From the NCBI RefSeq assembly GCF_001562115.1, contig NZ_CP013926.1:4154001-4218000 (forward strand): a DNA stretch of 64,000 bases. The letters are read 5' to 3'. This document shows positions 8,964-18,836 of the stretch, piece by piece (the stretch's first letter is position 1; each line of letters begins with the position of its first letter). Both the position numbers and the translations under genes were made by a program. Source of the stretch: Alteromonas stellipolaris. GTDB lineage: Bacteria > Pseudomonadota > Gammaproteobacteria > Enterobacterales > Alteromonadaceae. Below the pieces are notes generated by a model, which saw only the letters and a program-made list of their open reading frames with translations, was not told the origin of the DNA and searched no databases.

Positions 8964-10313
8964 ATGAAACATTTTGATTATATCTGCATAGGCGGCGGTA
9001 GTGGCGGCATTGCGTCTGCAAACCGTGCCGCCAAGCATGGTAAAAAAGCAGCCATTATTGAAGCAAAAGATATTGGCGGCACATGCGTTAACGTAGGCTG
9101 TGTGCCTAAAAAAGCCATGTGGTACGGCGCACAAGTTGCCGAAGCTATCCATCGCTATGCACCAGAATACGGTTTTGATGTGTCGGTGAACCATTTCAGT
9201 TGGGATAGTTTAGTGGCTAGCCGTCAAGCTTATATCGAACGTATTCATGCTTCATACGACCGCTCGTTAACCGCTAACGACGTAACCCTTATTCGTGGCT
9301 TCGCGAAATTTGTCGATAACAACACTATTGAAGTCGATGGCGAAACCTATACCGCTGACCATATTACTATTGCCACTGGTGGCCGCCCTGTTATTCCTGA
9401 TATTCCAGGAGCACAGCACGGTATTAACTCTGATGGCTTCTTTGCACTTAAAGAACAACCTAAAAAAGCTGTTGTAGTAGGTGCAGGTTACATTGGCGTT
9501 GAGCTTGCTGGCGTATTGCATAGCTTAGGTACAGAAACTCACTTGGTTGTTCGTAAACAAGCACCGCTTCGCCACTTCGACCCGATTATTCATGAAACCT
9601 TGGTTGATATGATTCATGCTGAAGGCTGCACATTGCACAACCACACCAGCGTTGAAAAAGTAGAACGCGGTGAAGGTAATGTGCTGTCTATTCACCTTAC
9701 CAACGGTGAAGTACTTGAAGCAGACTGCCTCATTTGGGCTATTGGCCGCGAACCATCAACTGATGTGATAGCGATTGAAAATACCGATGTTGAGCTTGCC
9801 GAAAATGGCACGGTGAAGGTGGATAAATATCAAAATACTACCGCCAAGAACATCTATGCTGTAGGTGATATTACGGGTGAAGCCGAATTGACGCCTGTAG
9901 CAGTAAAAGCAGGTCGCTTGCTTAGCGAACGCTTATTCAACGGCCAAGAAGACGCGCACATGGATTACACCATGATCCCTACTGTGGTGTTTAGCCACCC
10001 GCCTATTGGCACAATTGGCTTAACCGAACCAGAAGCGGTTGAACAATACGGCGAAGACAATATTAAAGTGTACTCGTCGAGCTTTGCTTCTATGTACACA
10101 GCAGTAACCCGTCACCGCCAAATGACCAAAATGAAATTGGTGTGTGCAGGTGAAGATGAAAAAGTAGTTGGCCTTCACGGTATAGGCCACGGTATGGATG
10201 AAATTCTACAAGGCTTTGCTGTAGCCATTAAAATGGGCGCGACCAAAGCCGATTTCGATGCATGTGTAGCTATCCACCCTACTAGTGCAGAAGAATACGT
10301 TACTATGACCTAG
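8964..10313 (+). CDS. gor: Glutathione-disulfide reductase
   Basis: This 449-residue FAD- and NADPH-dependent enzyme reduces oxidised glutathione in the cytosol. It shows the FAD Rossmann motif GGGSGG near residue 10, the redox-active disulfide [13 protein letters not shown] (about residues 38-50), the NADPH-binding [11 protein letters not shown], the second FAD motif YAVGDI and the catalytic C-terminal AIHPTSAEE. The start is set at the ATG at 8964, preceded by AAGGCGG 5 bases upstream; this gives the E. coli Gor length (450). An earlier in-frame ATG at 8925 would add 13 residues without a comparable ribosome site. Confidence 0.96.
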   Translation: MKHFDYICIGGGSGGIASANRAAKHGKKAAIIEAKDIGGTCVNVGCVPKKAMWYGAQVAEAIHRYAPEYGFDVSVNHFSWDSLVASRQAYIERIHASYDRSLTANDVTLIRGFAKFVDNNTIEVDGETYTADHITIATGGRPVIPDIPGAQHGINSDGFFALKEQPKKAVVVGAGYIGVELAGVLHSLGTETHLVVRKQAPLRHFDPIIHETLVDMIHAEGCTLHNHTSVEKVERGEGNVLSIHLTNGEVLEADCLIWAIGREPSTDVIAIENTDVELAENGTVKVDKYQNTTAKNIYAVGDITGEAELTPVAVKAGRLLSERLFNGQEDAHMDYTMIPTVVFSHPPIGTIGLTEPEAVEQYGEDNIKVYSSSFASMYTAVTRHRQMTKMKLVCAGEDEKVVGLHGIGHGMDEILQGFAVAIKMGATKADFDACVAIHPTSAEEYVTMT

Positions 10314-10389
10314 GTGGTTTTACATAGCTTAGTTTAGAATAAATTAGCTTTGCTAAGATTAGTAAAACCCTAGTGTACTTATAAAATGT

Positions 10390-10426
10390 AAGGCGATAAT
10401 CATTTGTTGATTATCGCCTTTCTTTT
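10390..10426 (+). terminator. Terminator of gor
   Basis: AAGGCGATAATCA pairs with TGATTATCGCCTT across a 5-base loop, followed by TCTTTT. It abuts the convergent oxidoreductase gene, whose stop codon lies in the T-run side. Confidence 0.85.
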
Positions 10427-12614
10427 ACATCCTCTCTAATGAAACGGGCACACCGTTTAATACACCATTTCCCGACAAGGTATCCACCTGCATTTCGTCT
10501 GTCAGAATATTGGTATTAACGCCAGGGTATTGGCTAGCGACACCCAGTTTTATCCCCTTTTTATTATGACCCCAGCCATGCGGAATAGAGACTACGCCTG
10601 GCATAATAGAATCGGTAATTTCAGCTTCCACTTGAACATGACCCACTCTTGAAGTGACTTTAACCCTATCACCCTCTTGAACTTGATATTTAGCAGCATC
10701 CACAGGGTGTAATTGCAAGGTACAGCGATTGTTTCCCTTCACCATTCTAGGGCTATTGTGTAACCACGAGTTGTTCGTTTTAATATGACGCCTGCCAATT
10801 AATACCATTTGATTTTCGTTACGCATTCGGTCGAAGAAGTGCGTCTTTACTCGAGCTATATCTGGCATAAAGTAATCGAAATCTAAATCGATTTTTTTAT
10901 TCTCGTGAAAAATAGCGTTAGGTAATGCACTCTGCAACGGCCCAAGATCAATGCCATGCGGATGCGCTTTAAGCTTGTCTAGCGACAAGTTATAGCCTTC
11001 CTTGCCACTGCTAGCATGCGCCCCATATTGGCCACTTTTTAATAACTCGTCTATCAGACCTTGTGGCTGCTTTTGCCATAGTGCTTGATAGTGTGCGGTG
11101 CTTTTTCCATTTAATTTATCTAGGCGCTCTGCCAATGATAAGTATATCTGCCAATCGGTTAATTGGTTGTCATCTATGTTTACCACTGCCTCAGAATAGG
11201 TGGCGTAGTTTCTTACAGCAAAGTTGTGAAAAACCACATCATAGTGGTCACGCTCTAACGGGGTAACGGGCGGTAATATAATATCTGCATGGCGAGAGGT
11301 TTCTGAAATGTAGAAGTCCACAGACACGACAAAATCAAGTTGCGAAAAGGCACGTTCCAGCTGCTCGGTATTCGGCGTTGTTACCACCGGATTACCAGCA
11401 CCGATGACCATGGCCTTAATTTGGCCTTCACCCGGTGTTAATATTTCTTCTGCTAAACATGCTACTGGGTATTCACCTGCAAAAGCCGGTAAACCTCTCA
11501 CCCTTGAACTATAGCCTCCTATGCTGCCCCTGCTTGATACGGGAAGAATATCGGCGGCAGGTTGGGTAAACATCATTCCCCCTTGCCTATCTAAGTTTCC
11601 AGTCAGCATGTTAAACAGCATGATGAGATATTGCGTGAGTGTGCCAAATGCTTGCACACTCGCGCCCATACGCCCGTAGCAAACTGCGGATTCAGCTTCG
11701 CAAAAGTCGGTGACCAATTTGGTTATTTGTGAAGCTTTAATACCTGTTAGTTCGCTAACGGTTTCGGGCGGAAAGTCTTTTACATAGCCTTCAACATCAA
11801 GTAAATCTTCGGCGTAAGGTAAAAGCGCTTCTGCACTATGCAATTGCTTTTCAAATACTGCATGTAACATAGCAAGTAATAGCAATACGTCGCTGCCGGG
11901 GCGAATAAAATGATGCTCGCAGCTTAAATCAGCAGTGTCTGTCCGTTTAGGGTCGATAACCACTACTTTACCGCCGCGTTTTTGCACGCCTTTTAAGCGT
12001 TTTTTAACGTTGGGCACTGTCATGATGCTGCCGTTTGAAGCCAGTGGGTTTCCACCGATAATCACAAAGTGTTGGGTACGATCGATATCTGGAATAGGAA
12101 TTTGCGACATATGCCCAAACAGTCTGCGACTCACGATATGATGAGGGAGTTGATCGACTGAGGTGGCAGAGTATCTATTGTGTGACTCAAGGGCGCGATA
12201 AAAATAAGGGCCGAACAAGATAGCCCCCATGTTGTGGGCATTCGGATTACCTAAATACACGCCAACCGCATCTTTCCCATGTGTAGACTGGATATGGTGA
12301 AGTTTTTCAGCAACGTAGTCAAAGGCCTCACTCCACGGTATTTCTTGCCACTCATCGCCCACCTTTTTTATCGGCCGTTTTAGTCTATCAGGATCGTCAT
12401 ACAAATCTTTCAACGCACTGGCTTTTGGGCATACGTGTCCTTCACTAAAAGGATTATCTTTGTCTCCCTTAATGGAGAGTATGCGGTTGCCCTGTGTTGC
12501 CACTTCAATGCCGCACATGGCTTCGCACAGCGTACAGGTTGAGTAATGGAGCTTTTGTTCTGGGCTGACCCCGCTCTGCTCTGAATTGCCCACGTTTTGC
12601 TCTGAATTGACCAT
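10425..12614 (-). CDS. Molybdopterin-dependent oxidoreductase (formate dehydrogenase/BisC-like family)
   Basis: This is a 729-residue Mo/W-bisMGD oxidoreductase. Near the N-terminus is a [4Fe-4S] binding pattern CTLCEAMC followed by GHVCPKASAL. The molybdopterin core and the C-terminal dinucleotide-binding domain (LIGRRHIKTNNSWLHN, VSIPHGWGH) follow. At the position where formate dehydrogenases carry Cys or Sec the sequence reads SATSVDQLP, with no Cys, so the substrate is probably not formate. No partner subunits or cofactor genes are next to it. The ATG at 12614 has AGGTG 6 bases upstream and is preferred over the GTG at 12623. The N-terminus contains a repeated NSEQ-type stretch. Confidence 0.88.
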   Translation of the reverse strand: MVNSEQNVGNSEQSGVSPEQKLHYSTCTLCEAMCGIEVATQGNRILSIKGDKDNPFSEGHVCPKASALKDLYDDPDRLKRPIKKVGDEWQEIPWSEAFDYVAEKLHHIQSTHGKDAVGVYLGNPNAHNMGAILFGPYFYRALESHNRYSATSVDQLPHHIVSRRLFGHMSQIPIPDIDRTQHFVIIGGNPLASNGSIMTVPNVKKRLKGVQKRGGKVVVIDPKRTDTADLSCEHHFIRPGSDVLLLLAMLHAVFEKQLHSAEALLPYAEDLLDVEGYVKDFPPETVSELTGIKASQITKLVTDFCEAESAVCYGRMGASVQAFGTLTQYLIMLFNMLTGNLDRQGGMMFTQPAADILPVSSRGSIGGYSSRVRGLPAFAGEYPVACLAEEILTPGEGQIKAMVIGAGNPVVTTPNTEQLERAFSQLDFVVSVDFYISETSRHADIILPPVTPLERDHYDVVFHNFAVRNYATYSEAVVNIDDNQLTDWQIYLSLAERLDKLNGKSTAHYQALWQKQPQGLIDELLKSGQYGAHASSGKEGYNLSLDKLKAHPHGIDLGPLQSALPNAIFHENKKIDLDFDYFMPDIARVKTHFFDRMRNENQMVLIGRRHIKTNNSWLHNSPRMVKGNNRCTLQLHPVDAAKYQVQEGDRVKVTSRVGHVQVEAEITDSIMPGVVSIPHGWGHNKKGIKLGVASQYPGVNTNILTDEMQVDTLSGNGVLNGVPVSLERM

Positions 12615-12886
12615 GTACAGCACCTACATCAAATTTTGTTAACAGCTTGTTGCAAATTAGCGCTTATCAATCTAATAGACAAGCATCATCGTGAGTGATG
12701 GATAAATAGGCGGGTGGGTGGTAAAACTGTAGTTTGGTCGTTAGATTTATACGTGAAATCTCATAAGTAAGGTGGCGTCCCACCGTTTCAGGTTAAAGTT
12801 AACGATAAATTTACAATTAGATGAGACGCTCAGAGGCATACTCATCACTAGACAGAAAACGCACTTCAAGTAATTGGAAATAGATT

Positions 12887-15800
12887 ATGATAAAAACAAC
12901 AAAAAGCTTATTAGCCGTCGCACTTGTGAGCGCGCTAGGCTTAAGTACGGCGTACTCCGCGTATGCCGCTGACGACATAAAAAAAGAAACATCCATCAAT
13001 GAAGAAAAATGGGATGTAAGTAACCCGCCATTTGCGCTTAACGAAGTCACTATCAATACTACCGAAACCACTTGGTCTAGCTTAGATATCGCACCTAACG
13101 GCAAGTACATGGTATTTGATATGTTAGGCGATATTTATAAAGTGAATATTGATGGCGGCGATGCCACACCCATCACGCAAGATTTCGCATGGAACATACA
13201 CCCAAGCATTTCACCGGATGGCTCAAAGATTGCGTTTATTTCTGACCGAGATGGTATTAACAATCTTTGGATAATGGATAGTAATGGCGAAAACCTACGC
13301 CAAGTAACCAAAGAAAAAAACAACCTTATCCACTCTCCTAAATGGAGCCCCGATGGGGAATACCTGTTGGTATCGAAAGGTATTATGTCTAGCCGCAGTA
13401 TTCCAGCGGGTGAAATTTGGATGTACCACAATACCGGCGGTGACGGCTTGCAAATTAAAGCTCGTAATCATGGTAAGAAAGACCAACAAAATATAGCTGA
13501 CCCTGTTTTTTCCCACGACGGTAAATATATTTATTTCACAGAGAACACCGTGCCCGGAAGTCGTTTCGACTATAACCGTGATCCTTTAGGTGGCATATTC
13601 GCTATTACCCGATTCGACCGTGAAAATGGTGATGAAAGCCGTTACATCAGTGGCACTGGCGGTGCGGTGGTACCCACTCCTTCACCCGATGGTAAATACG
13701 TCGCGTTTGTTCGCCGCGTAAAAGAAAAAACAGCGCTGTTTCTAAAAGACATTAAAACCGGTGTTGAAACACCGCTTACCACAGAACTTGAACGTGATAT
13801 GCAAGAAGGTTTTGGTTCTGAAGGTTACTTCGCTTATTTTGATTGGATGCCCGATTCCTCGGCCATTGTGTATTGGACGGGCGGTACTTTTCATAGCATC
13901 AATATTAACGATAAAACTATTTCAGATATTAACATTAGTGTAGAAGCTACCCTTCACTATGCTGATGCGCTGCGTTTTGATGTAGATGTTGCACCGGATG
14001 AATTTGATGTAAACATGATTCGCTGGTCGCAAATGTCGCCTGATGGCAAAACCCTCTTGTTTCAAGCATTGGGCAAACTTTACGTAAAAGACATTAAATC
14101 TGGCAAGATGAAACGCCTGACAAAGCAAAATGAACATGGTGAATATTACCCGCGTTTTTCTAACGACGGCAAAGCTATTGTTTACACCACATGGAATGAT
14201 GATGAGCTAGGCTCAGTACGCATTGTTTCTGCCCGTGGCGGTAAAGGTAAAATCATCACTCAGCAACCTGGGCATTATATAGAACCATCGTTCTCAAGTG
14301 ATCGAGAAAAAGTAGTGTACCGCAAGTTTACCGGCGGCTATTTGCTAGACCCTAAATACTCGGTGGACCCTGGTATTTATGTAGCAGACCTTGATAGAAA
14401 AACCGAAAAGAAAGTATCTGATGGGGGCATTAACCCACACTTTGCTGGTGACAATTCACGTGTATTTTTCACCGAATCTGTAGGCGGCACGCCGTATCGA
14501 GAGACACAACTTTCAAGCGTCAACCTACAAGGAAACGATAAGCGAACGCACTTATATGGCGCTGATGATGTAAGTGAGTACAAACTTTCGCATGATAAAA
14601 AATGGGTAGCATTCGTTTATCAGTTTAAAACCTTCGTGACCCCATTTGTTGAAAACGGCAAGAAAGTAACCATTGGCCCTAAAATGACATCACTGCCAGT
14701 TACTCAGCTTTCATCTAAAGCCGGAGAGTACTTAACATGGTCGCCGGATAACACGACGGTAAGCTGGTTTAATGGCCCAACCTTCTACAGTCGCTCGCTT
14801 AAAGAAGCCTTTGCGTTTGTAGATGGTTCGCCAGAAACATTGCCTGACCCTGTGGCTGACGGTATTAATTTATCGTTCACTACAGAAGCAGATAAACCTC
14901 GTGGTTATAAAGCCTTAATAGGCGGAAAAATCGTGACTATGCGCGATGCCGACAACACCCAAGAAGTCATTGAAGATGGCGTTATTATTATTAAAGATAA
15001 CCGCATTGAAGCTGTGGGTAAGCGCGGTGATATTGCTATTCCTGAAGGTGCTATGCAAATAGACGCCAGTGGCAAAACCATTATTCCAGGATTAGTTGAT
15101 ACCCATGCTCATGGCGCGCAAGGCAGAAACGAGATTATTCCAGATAAAAACTGGAGCCAATACTCGAATGTTGCCTTTGGAGTGACCACCATTCACGACC
15201 CATCAAATGATACCACTGAGATTTTTGCGGCCTCTGAGCTTCAACGTAAAGGCGACATAGTTGCACCACGTATATACTCTACCGGTACTATTTTGTACGG
15301 CGCAGAAGGCCTAGGCTATAAAGCCATTATCAATAATTACGAAGATGCGTACTTTCACGTAGAGCGCTTGAAAGAAAGTGGCGCGATTTCGGTTAAAAGC
15401 TACAACCAGCCACGTCGTGACCAACGCCAACAAGTGTTATGGGCGTCGAAAAATCAAGACATGATGGTAGTGCCAGAAGGCGGCGGTAAGCTTCAACAAA
15501 ACCTGACCATGTTAGTAGATGGCCATACCGGGTTAGAACACAGCTTACCTATTGAGCGCGGTTATAGCGATGTCACCCAGCTATGGAAAGCCACCGAGTT
15601 CGGTTACACACCTACATTTGTAGTTTCTTACGGCGGTATGATGGGTGAAGAGTATTGGTACGACCGTACTGAAGTATGGAAAAACCCACGCTTACTCCGC
15701 TACACACCAGCCACTATGTTACATGGCCGCTCGATAAGACGCCCGACCGCGCCCGATAACCAGTACAACCACCAAAACGTTGCCAGCTACGCCAAAGAGC

Positions 15801-16222
15801 TTCGAGATAATGGGGTCAGTGTACATATTGGTGCTCATGGCCAACGTGAAGGCTTAGCCGCGCACTGGGAGCTGTGGATAATGCAACAAGGCGGTTTCAC
15901 CGCGTGGGAAGCATTACGCGGCGGGACTATCGATGGCGCAAAACACCTAGGTATGGGTAAAGACATCGGCAGTATTGAAAAAGGTAAACTGGCCGACTTA
16001 GTCGTTATTGACGGCGACGTATTAGCAGACCTACGCCGCAGCGAATATGTGGAATTCACCGTACTTAACGGCCGCGTATACGAAGCCGCCACCATGAACG
16101 AAGTGGGCAGTAAAACCAAGCGCTCCCCTTTCTTCTTCGAAGAAAACAACGCCACCTTTATGCCAAGAGCCACCGCTGAAGCGATTGACGCTAAAGCCCA
16201 TCACTTCCACTGGAAACACTAA
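12887..16222 (+). CDS. Secreted amidohydrolase with N-terminal TolB/Tricorn-like beta-propeller
   Basis: This is a 1111-residue two-part protein. A signal peptide (residues 1-28, ending AYSAYA) directs export. Residues about 60-620 hold repeated PD40/TolB-type propeller blades (for example SPDGSKIAFISDRDG, SPDGKYVAFVRR, SPDGKTLLFQALG). Residues about 680-1085 form a metal-dependent amidohydrolase domain with GLVDTHAHG, a later histidine in IGAHGQREG and the C-terminal GKLADLVVIDGD. The substrate is unknown; the family includes peptidase- and imidazolonepropionase-like enzymes. It stands alone with its own terminator. The architecture is known from Shewanella and Alteromonas relatives. Confidence 0.9.
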   Translation: MIKTTKSLLAVALVSALGLSTAYSAYAADDIKKETSINEEKWDVSNPPFALNEVTINTTETTWSSLDIAPNGKYMVFDMLGDIYKVNIDGGDATPITQDFAWNIHPSISPDGSKIAFISDRDGINNLWIMDSNGENLRQVTKEKNNLIHSPKWSPDGEYLLVSKGIMSSRSIPAGEIWMYHNTGGDGLQIKARNHGKKDQQNIADPVFSHDGKYIYFTENTVPGSRFDYNRDPLGGIFAITRFDRENGDESRYISGTGGAVVPTPSPDGKYVAFVRRVKEKTALFLKDIKTGVETPLTTELERDMQEGFGSEGYFAYFDWMPDSSAIVYWTGGTFHSININDKTISDINISVEATLHYADALRFDVDVAPDEFDVNMIRWSQMSPDGKTLLFQALGKLYVKDIKSGKMKRLTKQNEHGEYYPRFSNDGKAIVYTTWNDDELGSVRIVSARGGKGKIITQQPGHYIEPSFSSDREKVVYRKFTGGYLLDPKYSVDPGIYVADLDRKTEKKVSDGGINPHFAGDNSRVFFTESVGGTPYRETQLSSVNLQGNDKRTHLYGADDVSEYKLSHDKKWVAFVYQFKTFVTPFVENGKKVTIGPKMTSLPVTQLSSKAGEYLTWSPDNTTVSWFNGPTFYSRSLKEAFAFVDGSPETLPDPVADGINLSFTTEADKPRGYKALIGGKIVTMRDADNTQEVIEDGVIIIKDNRIEAVGKRGDIAIPEGAMQIDASGKTIIPGLVDTHAHGAQGRNEIIPDKNWSQYSNVAFGVTTIHDPSNDTTEIFAASELQRKGDIVAPRIYSTGTILYGAEGLGYKAIINNYEDAYFHVERLKESGAISVKSYNQPRRDQRQQVLWASKNQDMMVVPEGGGKLQQNLTMLVDGHTGLEHSLPIERGYSDVTQLWKATEFGYTPTFVVSYGGMMGEEYWYDRTEVWKNPRLLRYTPATMLHGRSIRRPTAPDNQYNHQNVASYAKELRDNGVSVHIGAHGQREGLAAHWELWIMQQGGFTAWEALRGGTIDGAKHLGMGKDIGSIEKGKLADLVVIDGDVLADLRRSEYVEFTVLNGRVYEAATMNEVGSKTKRSPFFFEENNATFMPRATAEAIDAKAHHFHWKH

Positions 16223-16250
16223 TTACCGAATAAAGTATTAGCATTTATCA

Positions 16251-16276
16251 AGCCGGCGTAAATCGCCGGCTTTTTT
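16251..16276 (+). terminator. Terminator of the amidohydrolase gene
   Basis: AGCCGGCG pairs with CGCCGGCT, followed by TTTTTT, 28 bp after the stop codon. Confidence 0.9.
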
Positions 16277-16356
16277 ATGCCTAACGATTTCCCCGACTTC
16301 CCACATAAATTAGCTTTCGGAACTACCTCCCTCACGCCAACTCACTCCAACTACCA

Positions 16357-16571
16357 ATTTAGTTCAGAGGGTGGAAAGCACCATGACAGACCTTCCACCG
16401 CATGGATGCGGTGGCAGAGCCCCCATGGATGGGTTTATTGGGAGCTAGGGTTGCATTAGAAGTGTGGGGCACACAATAAGTAAGCCCTCCCCCTTCTAAA
16501 AAGTCTCCGATGACCGATGATGAGTATGGCTGGTGGGGCGATAGACTTACTCTCCCCAAAGTCAGCCACGG
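16357..16571. repeat. Tandem repeat copy 1 (about 215 bp)
   Basis: This is the first of two full and one partial direct copies. It begins ATTTAGTTCAGAGGGTGG and contains two hairpins with the same core: CCACCGCATGGATGCGGTGG (16395-16414) and CCCATGGATGGG (16422-16433). It differs from copy 2 by scattered substitutions, so the duplication is not recent or is under drift. No gene is supported; short minus-strand reading frames through the repeats are by-products. Confidence 0.93.
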
Positions 16572-16784
16572 ATTTAGCTCAGAGGGTAGGAAGCACCATG
16601 ATAGACCTTCCACCGCATGGATGCGGTGGCAGAACGCCATGGCAGGGCTTATTGGGAGCTAGGGTTGCATTAAAAGTGCGGGGCACACAATAAGCAGGCC
16701 CTCCACCTTCTAAAAAGTCTCCGATGGCCGATGATGAGTATGGCTGGTGGGGCGATAGACTTACTCTCCCCAAGCCAGCCATGG
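16572..16784. repeat. Tandem repeat copy 2 (about 213 bp)
   Basis: This copy is co-linear with copy 1 over its whole length. It keeps the 20-base hairpin (16610-16629), but the second hairpin has changed to a GCCATGGC palindrome. The conserved tail includes CTAAAAAGTCTCCGATG and GGGCGATAGACTTACTCTCC. Confidence 0.93.
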
Positions 16785-16863
16785 ATTTAGCTCAGAGGGT
16801 AGGAAGCACCATGATAGACCTTCCACCGCATGGATGCGGTGGCAGAGCCCCCATGGATGGATT
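16785..16863. repeat. Tandem repeat copy 3, truncated
   Basis: Only the first 79 or so bases match copies 1 and 2, including the 20-base hairpin at 16823-16842. The match ends at CCCCATGGATGG, just before the 3' end of the HMG-CoA reductase gene (16910). Confidence 0.9.
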
Positions 16864-16909
16864 TACGGCGTGCCTGTGCTTGTGTGCCCCAAACTTCGTA
16901 TTGTCTCCG

Positions 16910-18454
16910 TCAACGGTTACGTCCATATTGTTCGTGAGACGACACCCAATCAGATGAGCTAATGGCTGACGCTAACGAGATTTCCCCCGCTAAGGCCACC
17001 GCTGCAACAATTTCGGCAAATTTATACACCTTGTTTTTGCCATAGCAATCGATGAGCTCTAAACACTCGCGCTGAGTGCCCATTCCGGTGCCACCACCAT
17101 AGGTGGCTACGATTAACGAAGGAATGGTAATAGACACATACAAGTCGCCATCATCGGTAAGCTCTGAATACATAATAGCTGCCGATGATTCCGCTACGTT
17201 TGCCACATCTTGCCCCGTGGCAATGAACATGGCAGTAATGCCATTCGGCGAATGTAAACCCGTATTGTTCACACCTGATAGGAATGACCCAACACCCGCT
17301 ACCCTGCCGTGATAATCAATTTGCTTAGGCTCTACACGCATAATTTGCAGTAAATGCTCACGCTTTATCGTGGCCTCCGCGGTTACTCGTTTACCACGCG
17401 TACGCATAATATTTATTTGTGAGGCTTTCTTATCGGTGGCAAAGTTAGATTCTAAGTAGAAGTTCTCTATCCCTTCATAATTATCTAAAATCCACCCGCA
17501 CGCAGCGAAAGTAGCTCGCCCCACCATGTTCTGCCCAGCCGCATCGCCGGTTAAATAATTAAAACGTAAAAAGGCAAATTTGTTTGATAGAAAGTGGTCG
17601 ATATAAGTGAGTTTGGCAATGCTGGAAGTTGATTCAGCCTCTTCTCGAATTTTGCTGATGTTTTGGTTTACCCAAGTCACAAAATCCCTTGCGCCACGGG
17701 CATCGCTAAATATAAAAACAGGGGCACGCTGCATAGCATCATCAACAACGGTGGCCTTTACTCCACCGCTCATATTGAGTAGCTTCATACCACGATTATA
17801 TGACGCCACTAAGGTGCCTTCTGTTGTAGCCAGTGGCACAACAAATTCACCTTTCGCATGTTCACCATCAATTACCAATGGCCCTGCAATACCAATGGGC
17901 ACTTGAGCTACCCCAATGAAATGCTCAATATTGCCTTTTAATTTATCTGGGTCTATCGAGTATTTACCCACGTGATTGAGTTTGCCATCAGTGAAACTTT
18001 CAAAATACGACTGGCGCTTTTTGATAATGTCATCGCCATAATCGTCGTGGTCGTCACGGGGTATATGCAACTTGCGATTCGCTGGTGAGGTCACATTATC
18101 TTCTACTTCGAACTTAAGCTTTCCAAAAGGCGACGCTGAAAAACAGATGCCTATTTTGCGCTTTTCAGGACTTACTTCTTCATTGAGTTCTAGGTGTACC
18201 GTGATGACTTGCCGTAATGAAAACGGCATACCACCGGTGTCATTCAGTGCATCGACACTAATGTCACTGTCGTTGCTGCTTTGAATAGAGATTTTATGGC
18301 TTGGAACTTTCTCACCATCAAATGAAATCCATTTAAGCTCTTTTAATGTGGCATCTTTTAAACGGTTTTTAAGTGCGAAGGAAACGCCGTTGTCAGTTTT
18401 GGTTAGGCTTCCGTGAGTGTATAGCTGCTTGAGTAAAATACTTGGTACAAACAT
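16910..18454 (-). CDS. Hydroxymethylglutaryl-CoA reductase, class I type
   Basis: This 514-residue enzyme reduces HMG-CoA to mevalonate with NAD(P)H. Catalytic elements are present: E in ATTEGTLVASYNRGMK, K in the DKKASQ motif, D in GQDVAN and the C-terminal H507 in SSHEQ. The nucleotide loop GGGTGMGTQ is also clear. The conserved region starts near residue 160 (GVAQVPIGIAGPL); about 110-140 residues upstream form an extension of unknown fold. Gammaproteobacteria normally make isoprenoids by the MEP route, so the role of mevalonate here is unclear. No other mevalonate genes are in the window. Confidence 0.93.
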   Translation of the reverse strand: MFVPSILLKQLYTHGSLTKTDNGVSFALKNRLKDATLKELKWISFDGEKVPSHKISIQSSNDSDISVDALNDTGGMPFSLRQVITVHLELNEEVSPEKRKIGICFSASPFGKLKFEVEDNVTSPANRKLHIPRDDHDDYGDDIIKKRQSYFESFTDGKLNHVGKYSIDPDKLKGNIEHFIGVAQVPIGIAGPLVIDGEHAKGEFVVPLATTEGTLVASYNRGMKLLNMSGGVKATVVDDAMQRAPVFIFSDARGARDFVTWVNQNISKIREEAESTSSIAKLTYIDHFLSNKFAFLRFNYLTGDAAGQNMVGRATFAACGWILDNYEGIENFYLESNFATDKKASQINIMRTRGKRVTAEATIKREHLLQIMRVEPKQIDYHGRVAGVGSFLSGVNNTGLHSPNGITAMFIATGQDVANVAESSAAIMYSELTDDGDLYVSITIPSLIVATYGGGTGMGTQRECLELIDCYGKNKVYKFAEIVAAVALAGEISLASAISSSDWVSSHEQYGRNR

Positions 18455-18836
18455 GTGAGTTCCTATTCCGTTTTGGTTAAGCCACTGCGTGAATTAAGTA
18501 CACTACTTTTTATAGTACAACCTTTGTACAGTATCACTAACCTTTTGCATTTCCATCAATTTTTAACCACATTTAAATTTGAGCCATTTCATTAAAAATT
18601 CATCAAGTTTTGCGCCAACACCCTATGAATAAAGGGCGGCGAATGCCCTGACTTCTTTTTATTCGATATTCCGAGCCCGCCTCTTCTAACGTTAACAGCG
18701 TCAAGGCTTTTCCCAAGACCACTTGTCGGTATTCAGGTTTTCGCTGCTTAAAAAGTGTCGATTACTGATTAAGCGCTATGTCCACAGGGAAATGGCAACT
18801 GAATACCATTTTTTTAATTTCATGGGATGAACTGTT
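18455..18836. other. Divergent promoter region, HMG-CoA reductase / peptide cluster
   Basis: These 382 bases separate two divergent units. A 20-codon frame (18778-18840, beginning MSTGKWQL) ends by overlapping the HlyD-gene ATG as ATGA and could be a coupling leader, but its ribosome site is poor. Several GTAC-containing half-sites lie near the HMG-CoA reductase start. No other structure is convincing. Confidence 0.4.

Noticed and set aside
16571..16650. tRNA gene in the repeats
   Set aside because: Only a D-arm-like stretch is present; acceptor, anticodon and T-arm pairing are missing.
16277..16957. Several short frames on both strands through the tandem repeats
   Set aside because: They repeat with the DNA units, have no ribosome sites, and change frame between copies; they are by-products of the repeat.
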